Shown: one piece after another, positions 15,955-24,148 of the stretch
Layout of the letters: each line of letters starts with the position of its first letter
Numbering within the stretch: the first letter of the stretch is position 1
DNA from: Rhodocista pekingensis
GTDB taxonomy: Bacteria; Pseudomonadota; Alphaproteobacteria; Azospirillales; Azospirillaceae
Reading direction: 5' to 3'
Length of the DNA stretch: 64,000 nucleotides
Assembly: GCF_042665545.1 (NCBI RefSeq)
Contig: NZ_JBHTCM010000007.1
Coordinates: 135,591-199,590 of the forward strand
Translations under genes and position numbers: made by a program
Notes under the pieces: model-generated
What the model was told of the DNA's origin: nothing
Databases searched by the model: none
What the model saw: only the letters and a program-made list of their open reading frames with translations

Positions 15955-15988
15955 AAACGCCGCGCGGGGGGCTCCCCGCGCGGCGTCC
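15955..15988 (-). terminator. Rho-independent terminator of the peptidase gene
   Basis: An 11-bp perfect inverted repeat, GCCGCGCGGGG (15959-15969) and CCCCGCGCGGC (15974-15984), is followed on the minus strand by a T4 run (plus-strand AAAA at 15955-15958). It lies about 60 bases past the stop of the minus-strand prolyl oligopeptidase gene and so probably ends its transcript. Confidence 0.8.
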
Positions 15989-16045
15989 TCTTCCGCGGAA
16001 TGTCGTCGTCGAACCGTGCGGCGGACCGTCCGGAGGACCTGCCGG

Positions 16046-18193
16046 TCAGCGGTCCTTCGGCGGGTCCATCAGCTTCTGCATGAGGTAGACCCCTTGCAGA
16101 CCGGTGATGAAGGCGCGCTGCTTCAGGTTGGCCGCCGCCGAGTGGCCGCCCTCGATGTTCTCGTAATAGAGCACCGGATGGCCCTGGGACTGCATCCGGG
16201 CCGCCATCTTGCGGGCGTGGCCGGGATGCACGCGGTCGTCCTTGGTCGAGGTGTAGAAGAAGACCTCGGGGTAGTCCTTGTCCTTCTTCACGTTCTGGTA
16301 CGGGCTGTACTTCTCGATGTAGGCCCGTTCCTCGGGGATGTCGGGGTTGCCGTACTCGCCCATCCAGGACGCGCCGGCCAGCAGCTTGTTGTAGCGCAGC
16401 ATGTCCAGCAGCGGCACGGCGCAGATCACGGCGTTGTAGAGGTCCGGCCGCTGCGTGAAGGCGGTGCCGACCAGGAGGCCGCCGTTGGAGCCGCCGAAGA
16501 TGCCCAGCCGCTTCGGGCTGGTGACCTTCGTCTTCACCAGATCCTCCGCCACGGCGGCGAAGTCGTCGAAGGCGCGCTGCCGGTTCTCCTTCAGCGCGGC
16601 CTGGTGCCAGCGCGGCCCGTACTCGCCGCCGCCGCGGATGTTGGCGACGACATAGACCCCGCCCGCCTCAAGCCACGCCTTGGACAGGGGCGACAGGTAG
16701 GCGGGCGTCGAGCTGATCTCGAACCCGCCATAGCCGTACATCAGGGTCGGGGCGTCGGCGGTCGGCTCCAGCCCCTTGCGCTTCACGATGAAGTAGGGGA
16801 CGCGGGTGCCGTCGGCGCTGGTGGCGAAACGCTGCTCGGTGGTGAAGGGGGCGGCGTCGAAGCGGGCCGGCAGCGACTTGATCGCCTCCGGCGCGCCGCC
16901 GCCCGGCATCAGGTACAGCGTATCGGGTTGCAGGAAGCTGGCGAAGTTCACCAGAACGTCCGTGCTGAAGCTGTCGGTGGAGACGATGCGGAGGCTGCCG
17001 GCCTCGGGCAGGGCCACGTCCTTGCGGACCCAGCCGTCCTTGCCCGAGGTCAGCGCCGTCAGCCGGCCCTTCACATCGTCCAGCAGGGCGGCGTAGACGG
17101 CGTCCTTGGCGATGGCGACGGACTGGATGGCGACCGTGTCCGTCGGCGCCAGGATCAGCTCGGCGGTCTTCGGCGCCGCACCGCCCTCGATCTCCGCCAG
17201 CGGCACGGCGACCAGCGCGCCCTGCGGCAAGGTCTTGCCGCCCACCGTCCAGGCGGCGCGCAGCAGCAGCAGCAGCCGGCCCTGGAAGGTGCCCTGCAAC
17301 TCCACGGTCAGCGGCAGCGCCAGCTTCGTGGCCTTGCCGTCCTTGCCGACCAGATGCCATTCCTCGGTGAAGAAGTCCGGGCCGCGGTTGAGCAGCAGCA
17401 CCGTGCCCTCCGGCCGGTGGATCGCCAGCGGCCGGGCCCAGACGTCGTCCTTCGCCACGGTCAGCAGCACCGGCGCCTTGGCAAGCTCGGTGCTGCGCTT
17501 CCAGAGCCGGACCTGCCGCGGATAGCCGCTGTCGGTCATGCTGTCGGGGCCGAAGTCGCTGGCGACCAGAAGTGTGTCCTGGTCGGCCCAGGCGTACCAC
17601 TGCTTGGCCTCGGTCAGGACGAAGCCGTCCTTCACGAACGCCTTCTTCTCGACGTCGAACTCGCGGATCACGGCGGCGTCCTTGCCGCCGCGCGACAGCC
17701 GGACCAGGCAGCGGCTGCTGTCCGGTGCCAGGCAGAGATGGCCCTGGTAGACCCAGTTCTCGTTCTCTTCCTTGGCCAGGGCGTCGATGTCCAGCACCAC
17801 GTCCCAGTCCGGCTCGGCCGTGCGGTAGCTGTCCACCGTGGTGCGGCGCCAGAGGCCGCGCACATGCGCCTCGTCCTGCCAGAAATTATCGACCACGCCG
17901 CCTTCCAGCGAGCCGTAGGGGATGCGGTCGCGCGCCGTCAGGATGCGCTCGGCCTCGGTCCGCAGCGGCTCGAAGCGGGGGTCCTTCTCCAGCCGGGCGA
18001 GCGTCTTCGCGTTCTGCTCGCGGGCCCAGGCGATGGCCTTGTCGCCCTCGACCTCCTCAAGCCACTGGAACTCGTCCGCCGCCATGTCCTTGACCTGTGC
18101 CGTCTGCTGCTGTGCCAGGGCGGCCCCGGCCAGCCCCGTGCCGGCCAGCAGACCGGCGGCCAGCGCCGCGAGAAGGGAACCCGTCTTCGCCAT
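16046..18193 (-). CDS. Exported prolyl oligopeptidase family serine peptidase
   Basis: 715-residue peptidase of the S9 family with an N-terminal signal peptide (AALAAGLLAGTGLAGAALAQ), so probably periplasmic. Residues 40 to about 430 form the beta-propeller that limits access to small peptides; the C-terminal alpha/beta-hydrolase domain carries the catalytic triad: Ser569 in FGGSNGGLL, Asp653 in KDDRVHP and His684 in EGGHSAAAN. YGYGGFEIS and NIRGGGEYGPRWH are further S9A signatures. The enzyme would cleave oligopeptides after proline or related residues. It is monocistronic, with a strong terminator hairpin downstream at 15955-15988. Confidence 0.92.
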   Translation of the reverse strand: MAKTGSLLAALAAGLLAGTGLAGAALAQQQTAQVKDMAADEFQWLEEVEGDKAIAWAREQNAKTLARLEKDPRFEPLRTEAERILTARDRIPYGSLEGGVVDNFWQDEAHVRGLWRRTTVDSYRTAEPDWDVVLDIDALAKEENENWVYQGHLCLAPDSSRCLVRLSRGGKDAAVIREFDVEKKAFVKDGFVLTEAKQWYAWADQDTLLVASDFGPDSMTDSGYPRQVRLWKRSTELAKAPVLLTVAKDDVWARPLAIHRPEGTVLLLNRGPDFFTEEWHLVGKDGKATKLALPLTVELQGTFQGRLLLLLRAAWTVGGKTLPQGALVAVPLAEIEGGAAPKTAELILAPTDTVAIQSVAIAKDAVYAALLDDVKGRLTALTSGKDGWVRKDVALPEAGSLRIVSTDSFSTDVLVNFASFLQPDTLYLMPGGGAPEAIKSLPARFDAAPFTTEQRFATSADGTRVPYFIVKRKGLEPTADAPTLMYGYGGFEISSTPAYLSPLSKAWLEAGGVYVVANIRGGGEYGPRWHQAALKENRQRAFDDFAAVAEDLVKTKVTSPKRLGIFGGSNGGLLVGTAFTQRPDLYNAVICAVPLLDMLRYNKLLAGASWMGEYGNPDIPEERAYIEKYSPYQNVKKDKDYPEVFFYTSTKDDRVHPGHARKMAARMQSQGHPVLYYENIEGGHSAAANLKQRAFITGLQGVYLMQKLMDPPKDR

Positions 18194-18361
18194 TGTTTCT
18201 TCTCCAAGCCTCCTGCCGGGGGCGGCCGCCCCCCTTCCTCGGGGTTTACCATCCCCCGGAGGGTGGCGGAAGGACAGCTTCGGCCCCTGGGCGGGGGGCC
18301 GCTCGGGGGGGACGCCCGGGGGGCGCCCGGGGGGAGGCGGTCCGCGGGCAGGTCCCCCGGC

Positions 18362-18808
18362 CTATCCTTCCCGCGCCGCGTCGCGGCAGGCCCGCAGCAG
18401 GGCGGGCCAGTCCTCCGGCGGGGTGCCGCGTGCGACCATGCGCCCGAACACGGCATAGGGATCGCCGGCATCGCCGTCCTTGCGCAGCCCGTCCGCCCCG
18501 TTCAGCCAGCAGTAGGCGATGATGCGGCTGCCGCTGTCGAAGCGGAAGAACAGCCGCCAGCGCCCGGTCGCGACCCGCCGCCAGGGTGAGAGTGGCCCCT
18601 TCAGCCGGTAGTCGGCCCGGTTCGGGTCGGCCGGCACTTCCACCAGCATGATGGTCAGCAGCCGGCCCAGCAGCTTGGCGTTGGGATGGTGGACATATCC
18701 CACCGGGTCCGCCGCGCGCAGCCGGCGGACACTGTCGGCCAGCCGGTCCAGGCTCTCCGTCAGAGCGGGATATTCCAGCAGGCGCCAGCCGTTGCGGATG
18801 ACAGGCAT
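18362..18808 (-). CDS. yhaV: YhaV-family toxin of a type II toxin-antitoxin system
   Basis: 148-residue protein matching the YhaV ribonuclease toxin: it begins with a tryptophan-containing GWRLLEYPALTESLDRL segment and has NAKLLGRLLTIMLVEVPADP, DYRLKGPLSPWRRVATGRWR, LFFRFDSGSRIIAYCWLNG and VFGRMVARGTPPEDW, all typical of the family. YhaV cleaves RNA and inhibits translation when freed from PrlF. The gene starts 14 bases after the PrlF antitoxin gene, on the minus strand. It looks full length, so this module is probably functional, unlike the PemK/MazF-like module nearby. Confidence 0.88.
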   Translation of the reverse strand: MPVIRNGWRLLEYPALTESLDRLADSVRRLRAADPVGYVHHPNAKLLGRLLTIMLVEVPADPNRADYRLKGPLSPWRRVATGRWRLFFRFDSGSRIIAYCWLNGADGLRKDGDAGDPYAVFGRMVARGTPPEDWPALLRACRDAAREG

Positions 18809-18822
18809 CGCCCGCGCGGCCC

Positions 18823-19182
18823 TCAGAACGACGCACCGTCCAGGTCGTCGTCGTCGCCCACGGTGACGCCGGCGACCAGTTCCCGCATCTCCGCCAGCCG
18901 CTCCTCGGACAGGTCGCGCAACTGGCGGGCGTCGGCTTCGATGAAGGACAGCCAGGCCGCCAGCATCGGGTCGGCAGCGTCCTCCGCCGCGCTCTCCGCG
19001 GGCGGCTCCTGCGCCACGACCAGCATGACGCCGGGTCCGACCACCCGCGCCTTCAGGGCGCCGCGGAACTCCGGATGGCGGCGGAACAGCGCCTTGTCGA
19101 AGCGCAGCGCCTCCGAATTGCCGGCGGTCGTGCCACGGCCCTGGTAGTCGGTGCTGTCGGTGTGGCCACTGCGCCCGGTCAT
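18823..19182 (-). CDS. prlF: PrlF-type antitoxin
   Basis: 119-residue antitoxin partner of YhaV. The C-terminal half (AWLSFIEADARQLRDLS, ELVAGVTVGDDDDLDG) matches the PrlF toxin-binding region closely. The N-terminal swapped-hairpin DNA-binding part (GRGTTAGNSEALRFDKALFR) is diverged from the usual AbrB form. The ATG at 19182 is chosen because upstream codons extend into the promoter region. A TTGACC -35-like hexamer lies upstream, and the pentamer GTACG is repeated three times between about 19207 and 19235, a possible autoregulatory site. Confidence 0.82.
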   Translation of the reverse strand: MTGRSGHTDSTDYQGRGTTAGNSEALRFDKALFRRHPEFRGALKARVVGPGVMLVVAQEPPAESAAEDAADPMLAAWLSFIEADARQLRDLSEERLAEMRELVAGVTVGDDDDLDGASF

Positions 19183-19281
19183 GTCAAACCCCTCCCCGCC
19201 GGCAGTACGGATGCCGGATGTACGAACAAGAGTACGCACGCCGCCGGGCAAGGGTCAAGGACGCTTCCGTCCGCGGACGCC

Positions 19282-20250
19282 TCAGTCCGCGAACGCCTCG
19301 TCCCAGGTGCCGCGGGTGGCGGCCTTGCTGTACTCGGTGGCGCGGTTCTCGAAGAAGTTGGTGTGCTCGATGCCGTTCAGGATGGCGTCCATCCAGGGCA
19401 GGGGGTTCTTCTCGATCCGGTAGACCGGCTCCAGGCCCAACTGGCCCAGCCGGCGGTCGGCGATCCAGCGGATGTAGCGCTTCACATCCTCGGCGGTCAT
19501 GCCCTCCACCGGGCCCATCTCGAAGGCCAGGTCGATGAAGGCGTCCTCATGGTGGACGATCGTCTCGCAGCAGACGGTCAGCTCGCGCTGGAACGCCTCG
19601 GTCCAGACCTGCGGGTTCTCGTTCACGAAGGTGCGGAACAGCTTGATCATCGAGAGCGTGTGCAGCGTCTCGTCGCGCACCGACCAGGTGACGATCTGGC
19701 CCATCCCCTTCATCTTGTTGAAGCGGGGGAAGTTCATCAGGATCGCGAAGCTGGCGAACAGTTGCAGCCCCTCGGTGAAGGCGCCGAACACGGCCAGGGT
19801 CTTGGCGATGTCCTCCAGGCTGTCGACGTTGAAGCCCTGCATGTAGTCGTACTTGTCCTTCATCTCCTTGTAGCGGAGGAAGGCCGAGTACTCGATCTCC
19901 GGCATGCCGATCGTGTCCAGCAGGTGGCTGTAGGCCGCGATGTGGACCGTCTCCATGGCGGAGAAGGCGGCCAGCATCATGCAGACTTCGGTCGGCTGGA
20001 AGACGCGGCTGTAGTGCCGCATGTAGCAGTTGTTCACCTCCACGTCGGCCTGCGTGAAGAAGCGGAAGATCTGCGTCAGCAGGTTCCGCTCGGCCTCCGT
20101 CAGCTTCTGCCGCCAGTCCTTCACGTCGTCGGCCAGCGGCACCTCCTCCGGCAGCCAGTGGATGCGCTGCTGCGTCAGCCACGCCTCGTAGGCCCAGGGA
20201 TAGCGGAAGGGCTTGTAGACCGGATTGGGCGTCAGCAGGGGGGAGGCCAT
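19282..20250 (-). CDS. nrdB: Class Ia ribonucleotide reductase beta (R2) subunit
   Basis: 322-residue radical-generating subunit. The diiron ligands and tyrosyl radical are visible: ETVHIAAY contains the Glu, His and the radical Tyr four residues after His, and SVRDETLHT supplies the second Glu-His pair. The opening SPLLTPNPVYKPFRYPWAYE is typical of alphaproteobacterial R2, and the protein ends in a charged tail that would dock on NrdA. I chose the ATG at 20250; another ATG at 20259 sits beside a predicted NrdR box and the frame is open to 20298. It must pair with the nrdA at 11868, since no other alpha subunit is present. Confidence 0.94.
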   Translation of the reverse strand: MASPLLTPNPVYKPFRYPWAYEAWLTQQRIHWLPEEVPLADDVKDWRQKLTEAERNLLTQIFRFFTQADVEVNNCYMRHYSRVFQPTEVCMMLAAFSAMETVHIAAYSHLLDTIGMPEIEYSAFLRYKEMKDKYDYMQGFNVDSLEDIAKTLAVFGAFTEGLQLFASFAILMNFPRFNKMKGMGQIVTWSVRDETLHTLSMIKLFRTFVNENPQVWTEAFQRELTVCCETIVHHEDAFIDLAFEMGPVEGMTAEDVKRYIRWIADRRLGQLGLEPVYRIEKNPLPWMDAILNGIEHTNFFENRATEYSKAATRGTWDEAFAD

Positions 20251-20257
20251 GGCGTCC

Positions 20258-20273
20258 ATACTATATCTAGGGG
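20258..20273 (-). promoter_or_regulatory. NrdR-box-like site at the nrdB start
   Basis: ATACTATATCTAGGGG (plus strand) matches 12 of 16 positions of the palindromic NrdR consensus, including the core CTATATCTAG. It lies immediately upstream of the chosen nrdB start, where binding would block transcription or ribosome access. A second, poorer match may lie about 21 bases further upstream (20279-20294). Confidence 0.5.
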
Positions 20274-20360
20274 GTGGTGCGGTAAGATAGCACAGCATAG
20301 GCCCCAGGGAAGGGCTTCTGCCCGTCTCCCCCTGTGGAAAGCGGGGGCGGTTCCCGGCGC

Positions 20361-20999
20361 TCAGCGCCGCCGCGGGTCCTGGGCGCGGGTCGCGGCCTCC
20401 AGCGTGCGGGCAGCGAGGGCCTGCACCTCCTCCGGCGTCAGGCGGCCGTCGCCGTCCGCATCGGCGGCGGCGAAGCGCGCCTCCGCCTGGGTCCGCAGCT
20501 CCGCTGCCGTCACCTGGAAGTCGGCATCCGTGTCGGCCGACATCACGGCGTCCAGGCGGGGCCGGGCCCGGCTGCGGGCGGCACGCTCGCGCGGGACGAC
20601 GCCTGCCGCGCCCGGATCGCCGCCCGGCGCCCCTTCCGCCCCCGGCCGTCCGCCCCCGGCCGGGGGCGGCGGGGCGCGGAACGGGGAGCGCAGGCGGTAC
20701 TCTGTCAGTTCGGCGGCGGTGATGCGGCCGTCGCGGTTCAGGTCGAAGGCGGCGAAGGCGCGGTCGGTGTCGGCCAGGAGTTCGATCCGGTCCACGACGC
20801 CGTCGCCGTTGCGGTCGGCCCTGCGGAACCAGTCGGTCAGCGCGGCGCGGTAGGCGTCCGGGTCCGGGGTGGGGGCGGACAGCGGCTCCCCCGCCGGACT
20901 CAGGGCCGTCAGGCGGGGGCGCGGGGCCTGCGGATCGGGACCGGCGGCGCAGGCGGCGAGCAGCAGGGTCAGCGCGGCGAGGGCGGGAAGCTGGCGCAT
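20361..20999 (-). CDS. EF-hand lipoprotein
   Basis: 212-residue lipoprotein. The signal MRQLPALAALTLLLAACAAG ends in a lipobox with Cys17, so the protein should be anchored in the envelope. Four EF-hand calcium-binding loops follow: DRNGDGVVDRIE (near residue 59), DLNRDGRITAAE (near 90), DTDADFQVTAAE (near 156) and DADGDGRLTPEE (near 179), with a proline/glycine-rich linker between the second and third. It probably senses or buffers calcium in the periplasm. It stands alone next to a repeat array. Confidence 0.85.
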   Translation of the reverse strand: MRQLPALAALTLLLAACAAGPDPQAPRPRLTALSPAGEPLSAPTPDPDAYRAALTDWFRRADRNGDGVVDRIELLADTDRAFAAFDLNRDGRITAAELTEYRLRSPFRAPPPPAGGGRPGAEGAPGGDPGAAGVVPRERAARSRARPRLDAVMSADTDADFQVTAAELRTQAEARFAAADADGDGRLTPEEVQALAARTLEAATRAQDPRRR

Positions 21000-21019
21000 G
21001 GGCGGCGGGTCTCGGCTTC

Positions 21020-21154
21020 GGCGCGCGAGCGCCGGGAAGGGGGACGGCGCGTCAGCGCCAGGAAAAGGTGGCGGCGCGCGAGCGCCGGGAATGGACGACG
21101 GCGCGACGGCGCCGGGGAAGGGACGGCGGCGGGTGAGCGCCGGGGAACGGGCGG
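21020..21154. repeat. Five tandem 27-bp units, each palindromic
   Basis: Units begin at 21020, 21046, 21073, 21100 and 21128. Each starts with GGCGC-NNNN-GCGCC or a close variant, followed by GGGAA and a purine-rich spacer, giving a period of 26-28 bp. Every unit can form a small hairpin. The array sits between the divergent EF-hand and HAD genes. Confidence 0.8.
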
Positions 21155-21297
21155 GACCTCAGCTTACACGTCGGCCGCGGCGGCGAGTAGCCTTCCGGGC
21201 GGGCTGCCCGCGCACGGGCCGGCATTTCGCAGGTGCGCACGGGGGCGGTGCAGGTTAAAGCTGGCGATCCACCCGCCCCACCGCCCCGCTGCCCGGC

Positions 21298-21939
21298 ATG
21301 CCCATGACCGTCCGACTGGCCATCTTCGACTTCGACGGCACGCTGGCCGACAGCTATCCCTGGTTCGCCGCGAACTTCAATTCGATGGCGGAACGATGGC
21401 GCGTTCCCAGGCTCTCGCGGGAGGAGCTGGAGGCGATGCGGGACACCGGCGCGCGCACCCTGATCGCGCATCTGGGGGTGCCGTCCTGGAAGCTGCCGCT
21501 GATCGCGGCCGACATGAAGCGGCGCATGGCGCGGGACATCGACAGCCTGCCCCTGTTCGACGGCGTGCCCGCGCTGCTGGCCGGGCTGCGCGCCGCGGGC
21601 ACCACCATCGCCGTCCTGACCTCCAACTCCGAACCCAACGTGCGCCGGGTGATGGGGCCGGATGTGGCGGGAACCGTCGATTGTTTCGTCTGCGGAACGG
21701 CGCTGTTCGGCAAGGCCCCGAAGCTGCGCCGGCTGCTGCGCGACCTGCGCGTGCCGGCGGCGGAGGCGCTCGCCATCGGGGACGAGATCCGCGACCTCGA
21801 TGCGGCGCGGGAGGCGGGGGTGCCCTTCGCCGGGGTCGCCTGGGGCTATACCCGCCGGGCCGCGCTCGCCGCCGCCGGGGCCGATCCGGTCTTCGATACG
21901 GTGGCCGGAATGGCCGCCGGACTGGGCGTCCGCCTGTAG
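21298..21939 (+). CDS. HAD-superfamily phosphatase, phosphoglycolate phosphatase-like
   Basis: 213-residue haloacid dehalogenase-type hydrolase. Motif I FDFDGTLADS gives the nucleophilic and acid Asp; motif II is in VLTSNS; motif III lysine in FGKAPKLRRLLR; motif IV Asp pair in AIGDEIRDLDAA. A helical cap lies between motifs I and II. These features fit the Gph/PGPase group that dephosphorylates phosphoglycolate or similar small phosphates. Either of two adjacent ATGs (21298, 21304) may start it. It is followed by panB after 170 bases, without clear functional connection. Confidence 0.85.
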   Translation: MPMTVRLAIFDFDGTLADSYPWFAANFNSMAERWRVPRLSREELEAMRDTGARTLIAHLGVPSWKLPLIAADMKRRMARDIDSLPLFDGVPALLAGLRAAGTTIAVLTSNSEPNVRRVMGPDVAGTVDCFVCGTALFGKAPKLRRLLRDLRVPAAEALAIGDEIRDLDAAREAGVPFAGVAWGYTRRAALAAAGADPVFDTVAGMAAGLGVRL

Positions 21940-22108
21940 CGCCGGCGCGGGGCCGTCACCCCGGGGCCGCCACCCCGGCGCCGCCCTCCGGTGCGGGTCC
22001 CCGGGGCGCTGGCACGCCGGGCGGGATTGGTGTACCTCACCGCCGTGCTGCGCCGCGGGACCCGCCGGGGTCCGCCGGCCGACCAGTCCGCAAGGGAAGG
22101 GACCCGCC

Positions 22109-22936
22109 ATGAGCGCCACCGGTCAGTCCAAGCGCCTCGCCGTGCCCGACATCGCCGCCCGCAAGGGCCGGGAGCCCGTCGCCGTGCTGACGGCCTACAC
22201 CGTCTCCATGGCCCGCCTGCTGGACCCGCATGTGGAGGTGCTGCTGGTGGGCGACAGCCTGGGCATGGTGCTGTACGGCTTCGACAGCACCCTGCCGGTG
22301 ACGCTGGACATGATGATCGCCCATGGCGGGGCGGTGGTGCGCGGCTCGTCGCGCGCCTGCGTCGTCGTGGACATGCCCTGGGCCAGCTACCAGGAAAGCC
22401 GCGAGCAGGCCTTCCGCAACGCAGCCCGCATCCTGGCTGAGACCGGCTGCGCCGCCGTCAAGCTGGAAGGCGGGGAGGAGATGGCGGAGACGGTCGATTT
22501 CCTGGTCCGCCGCGGCATCCCGGTGATGGGCCATGTCGGGCTGACGCCGCAGGCGGTCAACGCGCTGGGCGGCTACCGCGCCCGCGGCCGCAGCGACGCC
22601 GAGCAGGCGAAGATCCTGAGCGATGCCCGCGCCGTGGCCGAGGCCGGCGCCTTCGCCCTGGTCGTGGAGGGGGTGGTGGAGCCGCTGGCCCGCGCCGTGA
22701 CGGAGGCCGTGCCCTGCGTCACCATCGGCATCGGCGCGTCCGCCGCCTGCGACGGGCAGGTGCTGGTGTCCGACGACCTGCTGGGCCTCTACGGCGCCTT
22801 CACCCCGAAGTTCGTCCGGCGCTATGCCGAGCTGGGGCCGGTGATCGGGGAGGCCGCCGCCGCCTATGCCGCCGATGTGCGCGCCCGCCGCTTCCCCGGC
22901 GCCGAGCACGTCTTCGCGGCCCGGAAGGCGTCCTGA
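22109..22936 (+). CDS. panB: 3-methyl-2-oxobutanoate hydroxymethyltransferase
   Basis: 275-residue PanB, which transfers a hydroxymethyl group from methylenetetrahydrofolate to alpha-ketoisovalerate, the first step of pantothenate synthesis. Conserved segments: LTAYTVSMARLLDP, LLVGDSLGMVLYG (metal Asp), VVVDMPWASY (metal Asp), AVKLEGGEEM, VMGHVGLTPQ and TIGIGASAACDGQVLV. The ATG at 22109 has an AAGGGAAGGG ribosome-binding site. panC is not in the window, so the pathway is dispersed. Confidence 0.95.
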   Translation: MSATGQSKRLAVPDIAARKGREPVAVLTAYTVSMARLLDPHVEVLLVGDSLGMVLYGFDSTLPVTLDMMIAHGGAVVRGSSRACVVVDMPWASYQESREQAFRNAARILAETGCAAVKLEGGEEMAETVDFLVRRGIPVMGHVGLTPQAVNALGGYRARGRSDAEQAKILSDARAVAEAGAFALVVEGVVEPLARAVTEAVPCVTIGIGASAACDGQVLVSDDLLGLYGAFTPKFVRRYAELGPVIGEAAAAYAADVRARRFPGAEHVFAARKAS

Positions 22937-23002
22937 TCCTTCCGGCCCGCTTTCTTCGGGCCCGTTTCCTTCCGGCCCCTGTGCCTCAAGGCCGCCGGCG
23001 GT

Positions 23003-23296
23003 TCAGCCGACCGCGGTGGTGGCCGGCTGGCGCGGGGTGCCCGGCTGCGGCGCCGGCAGCTCGACATTCACCTCCAGCATGGAGCAGCCGCTCTCCCGCT
23101 CCAGCTTGACGGCGACCTTGTCGTCGTCGATCGGCACGTACTTCTTGATGACGGCCAGCAGTTCCTTCTGCAAGGCCGGCAGGAAGTCGGGCGCGTTGCG
23201 GTCGGCGCGTTCGTGCGCCAGCACGATCTGGAGGCGGTCCTTCGCGGTTGTGGCGGTCGGTTCCTTGTTCCGGCGGAAGAAATCCATAAGGTTCAT
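23003..23296 (-). CDS. minE: Cell division topological specificity factor MinE
   Basis: 97-residue MinE. The N-terminal membrane-targeting MNLMDFFRRN and the MinD-binding helix RLQIVLAHERADRN are clear, followed by the dimeric anti-topological-specificity domain (KYVPIDDDKVAVKLE, SMLEVNVELP). MinE stimulates MinD ATPase and drives pole-to-pole oscillation so that division occurs at mid-cell. Its ATG overlaps the minD stop (ATGA), giving translational coupling. A short Pro/Thr tail is extra relative to E. coli MinE. Confidence 0.95.
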   Translation of the reverse strand: MNLMDFFRRNKEPTATTAKDRLQIVLAHERADRNAPDFLPALQKELLAVIKKYVPIDDDKVAVKLERESGCSMLEVNVELPAPQPGTPRQPATTAVG

Positions 23297-24108
23297 GCGG
23301 ACCTCCGCAGCAGCCGGTCGAAGAAGCCCTTGCGCTCCGGCTTGGCGAAGCGGTGCTCGATCTTCTCGCCCAGGAAGCGGGCCACAGCGTCCATGTAGGC
23401 CTGCCCGGCGGTGGACTTCTCGTCCAGGATGACCGGCATGCCGACATTGCTGGCCTTCAGCACGGCCGGGCTTTCCGGGATGATGCCGATCAGCGGGATG
23501 GCCAGGATCTCCAGCACGTCCTCCACCTTCAGCATCTCGCCCTTGTCCACGCGCTCCAGGTCGTAGCGCGTGACCAGCAGGTGCTCCTGCACCGGGTCCA
23601 GCCCCATCTCGGCGCGGCGCGAGCGGGCCTGGATGACGCCCAGGATACGGTCGCTGTCGCGCACCGAGGAGACCTCGGGGTTGGTCACGATGATGGCGTG
23701 GTCGGCGAAGTAGAGCGCCATCTGCGCGCCCCGCTCGATGCCGGCCGGGCTGTCGCAGACGATGTAGTCGAACTCCTTCTTCAGCTCCTCCAGGATGCGC
23801 TCCACGCCGTCACGGCTGAGCGCGTCCTTGTCCCGCGTCTGCGAGGTGGGGAGGATGAACAGGTTCTCGACCCGCTTGTCCTTGATCAGCGCCTGGCTGA
23901 GCCGCGCCTCGCCATGGATCACGTTGATGAAGTCGAAGACGACACGGCGCTCGCACCCCATGATGAGGTCGAGGTTCCGCAGACCCACGTCGAAATCGAT
24001 GATGCAGGTCTTGAACCCACGCAGGGCAAGGCCCGTCCCGAAGGCGGCGCTGGAGGTCGTCTTGCCCACGCCGCCCTTGCCGGAAGTCATCGTGATGATC
24101 TTGGCCAA
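23293..24108 (-). CDS. minD: Septum site-determining ATPase MinD
   Basis: 271-residue ParA-type ATPase. Deviant Walker A is SGKGGVGKTTSS, Walker B lies in YIVCDSPAGIERGA, and the C-terminal amphipathic membrane-targeting helix is GFFDRLLRRSA. MinD recruits MinC to the membrane and is displaced by MinE. The start is a TTG (LAKIITMTSGKGG) with GGAG eight bases upstream; there is no ATG or GTG in a suitable place, and this gives the standard length of 270 residues. It follows minC by 40 bases and overlaps minE by four. Confidence 0.95.
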   Translation of the reverse strand: MAKIITMTSGKGGVGKTTSSAAFGTGLALRGFKTCIIDFDVGLRNLDLIMGCERRVVFDFINVIHGEARLSQALIKDKRVENLFILPTSQTRDKDALSRDGVERILEELKKEFDYIVCDSPAGIERGAQMALYFADHAIIVTNPEVSSVRDSDRILGVIQARSRRAEMGLDPVQEHLLVTRYDLERVDKGEMLKVEDVLEILAIPLIGIIPESPAVLKASNVGMPVILDEKSTAGQAYMDAVARFLGEKIEHRFAKPERKGFFDRLLRRSA

Positions 24109-24148
24109 GAGGCGTCTCCACTTCTTCTGGTTGACGGGCGCCCCGTGC

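Noticed and set aside
16016..18589. 857-codon frame opposite the prolyl oligopeptidase
   Set aside because: Shadow of a gene with an intact catalytic triad; no domain of its own.
20331..20339. DnaA box upstream of nrdB (TGTGGAAAG)
   Set aside because: Two mismatches from the consensus and no partner site.
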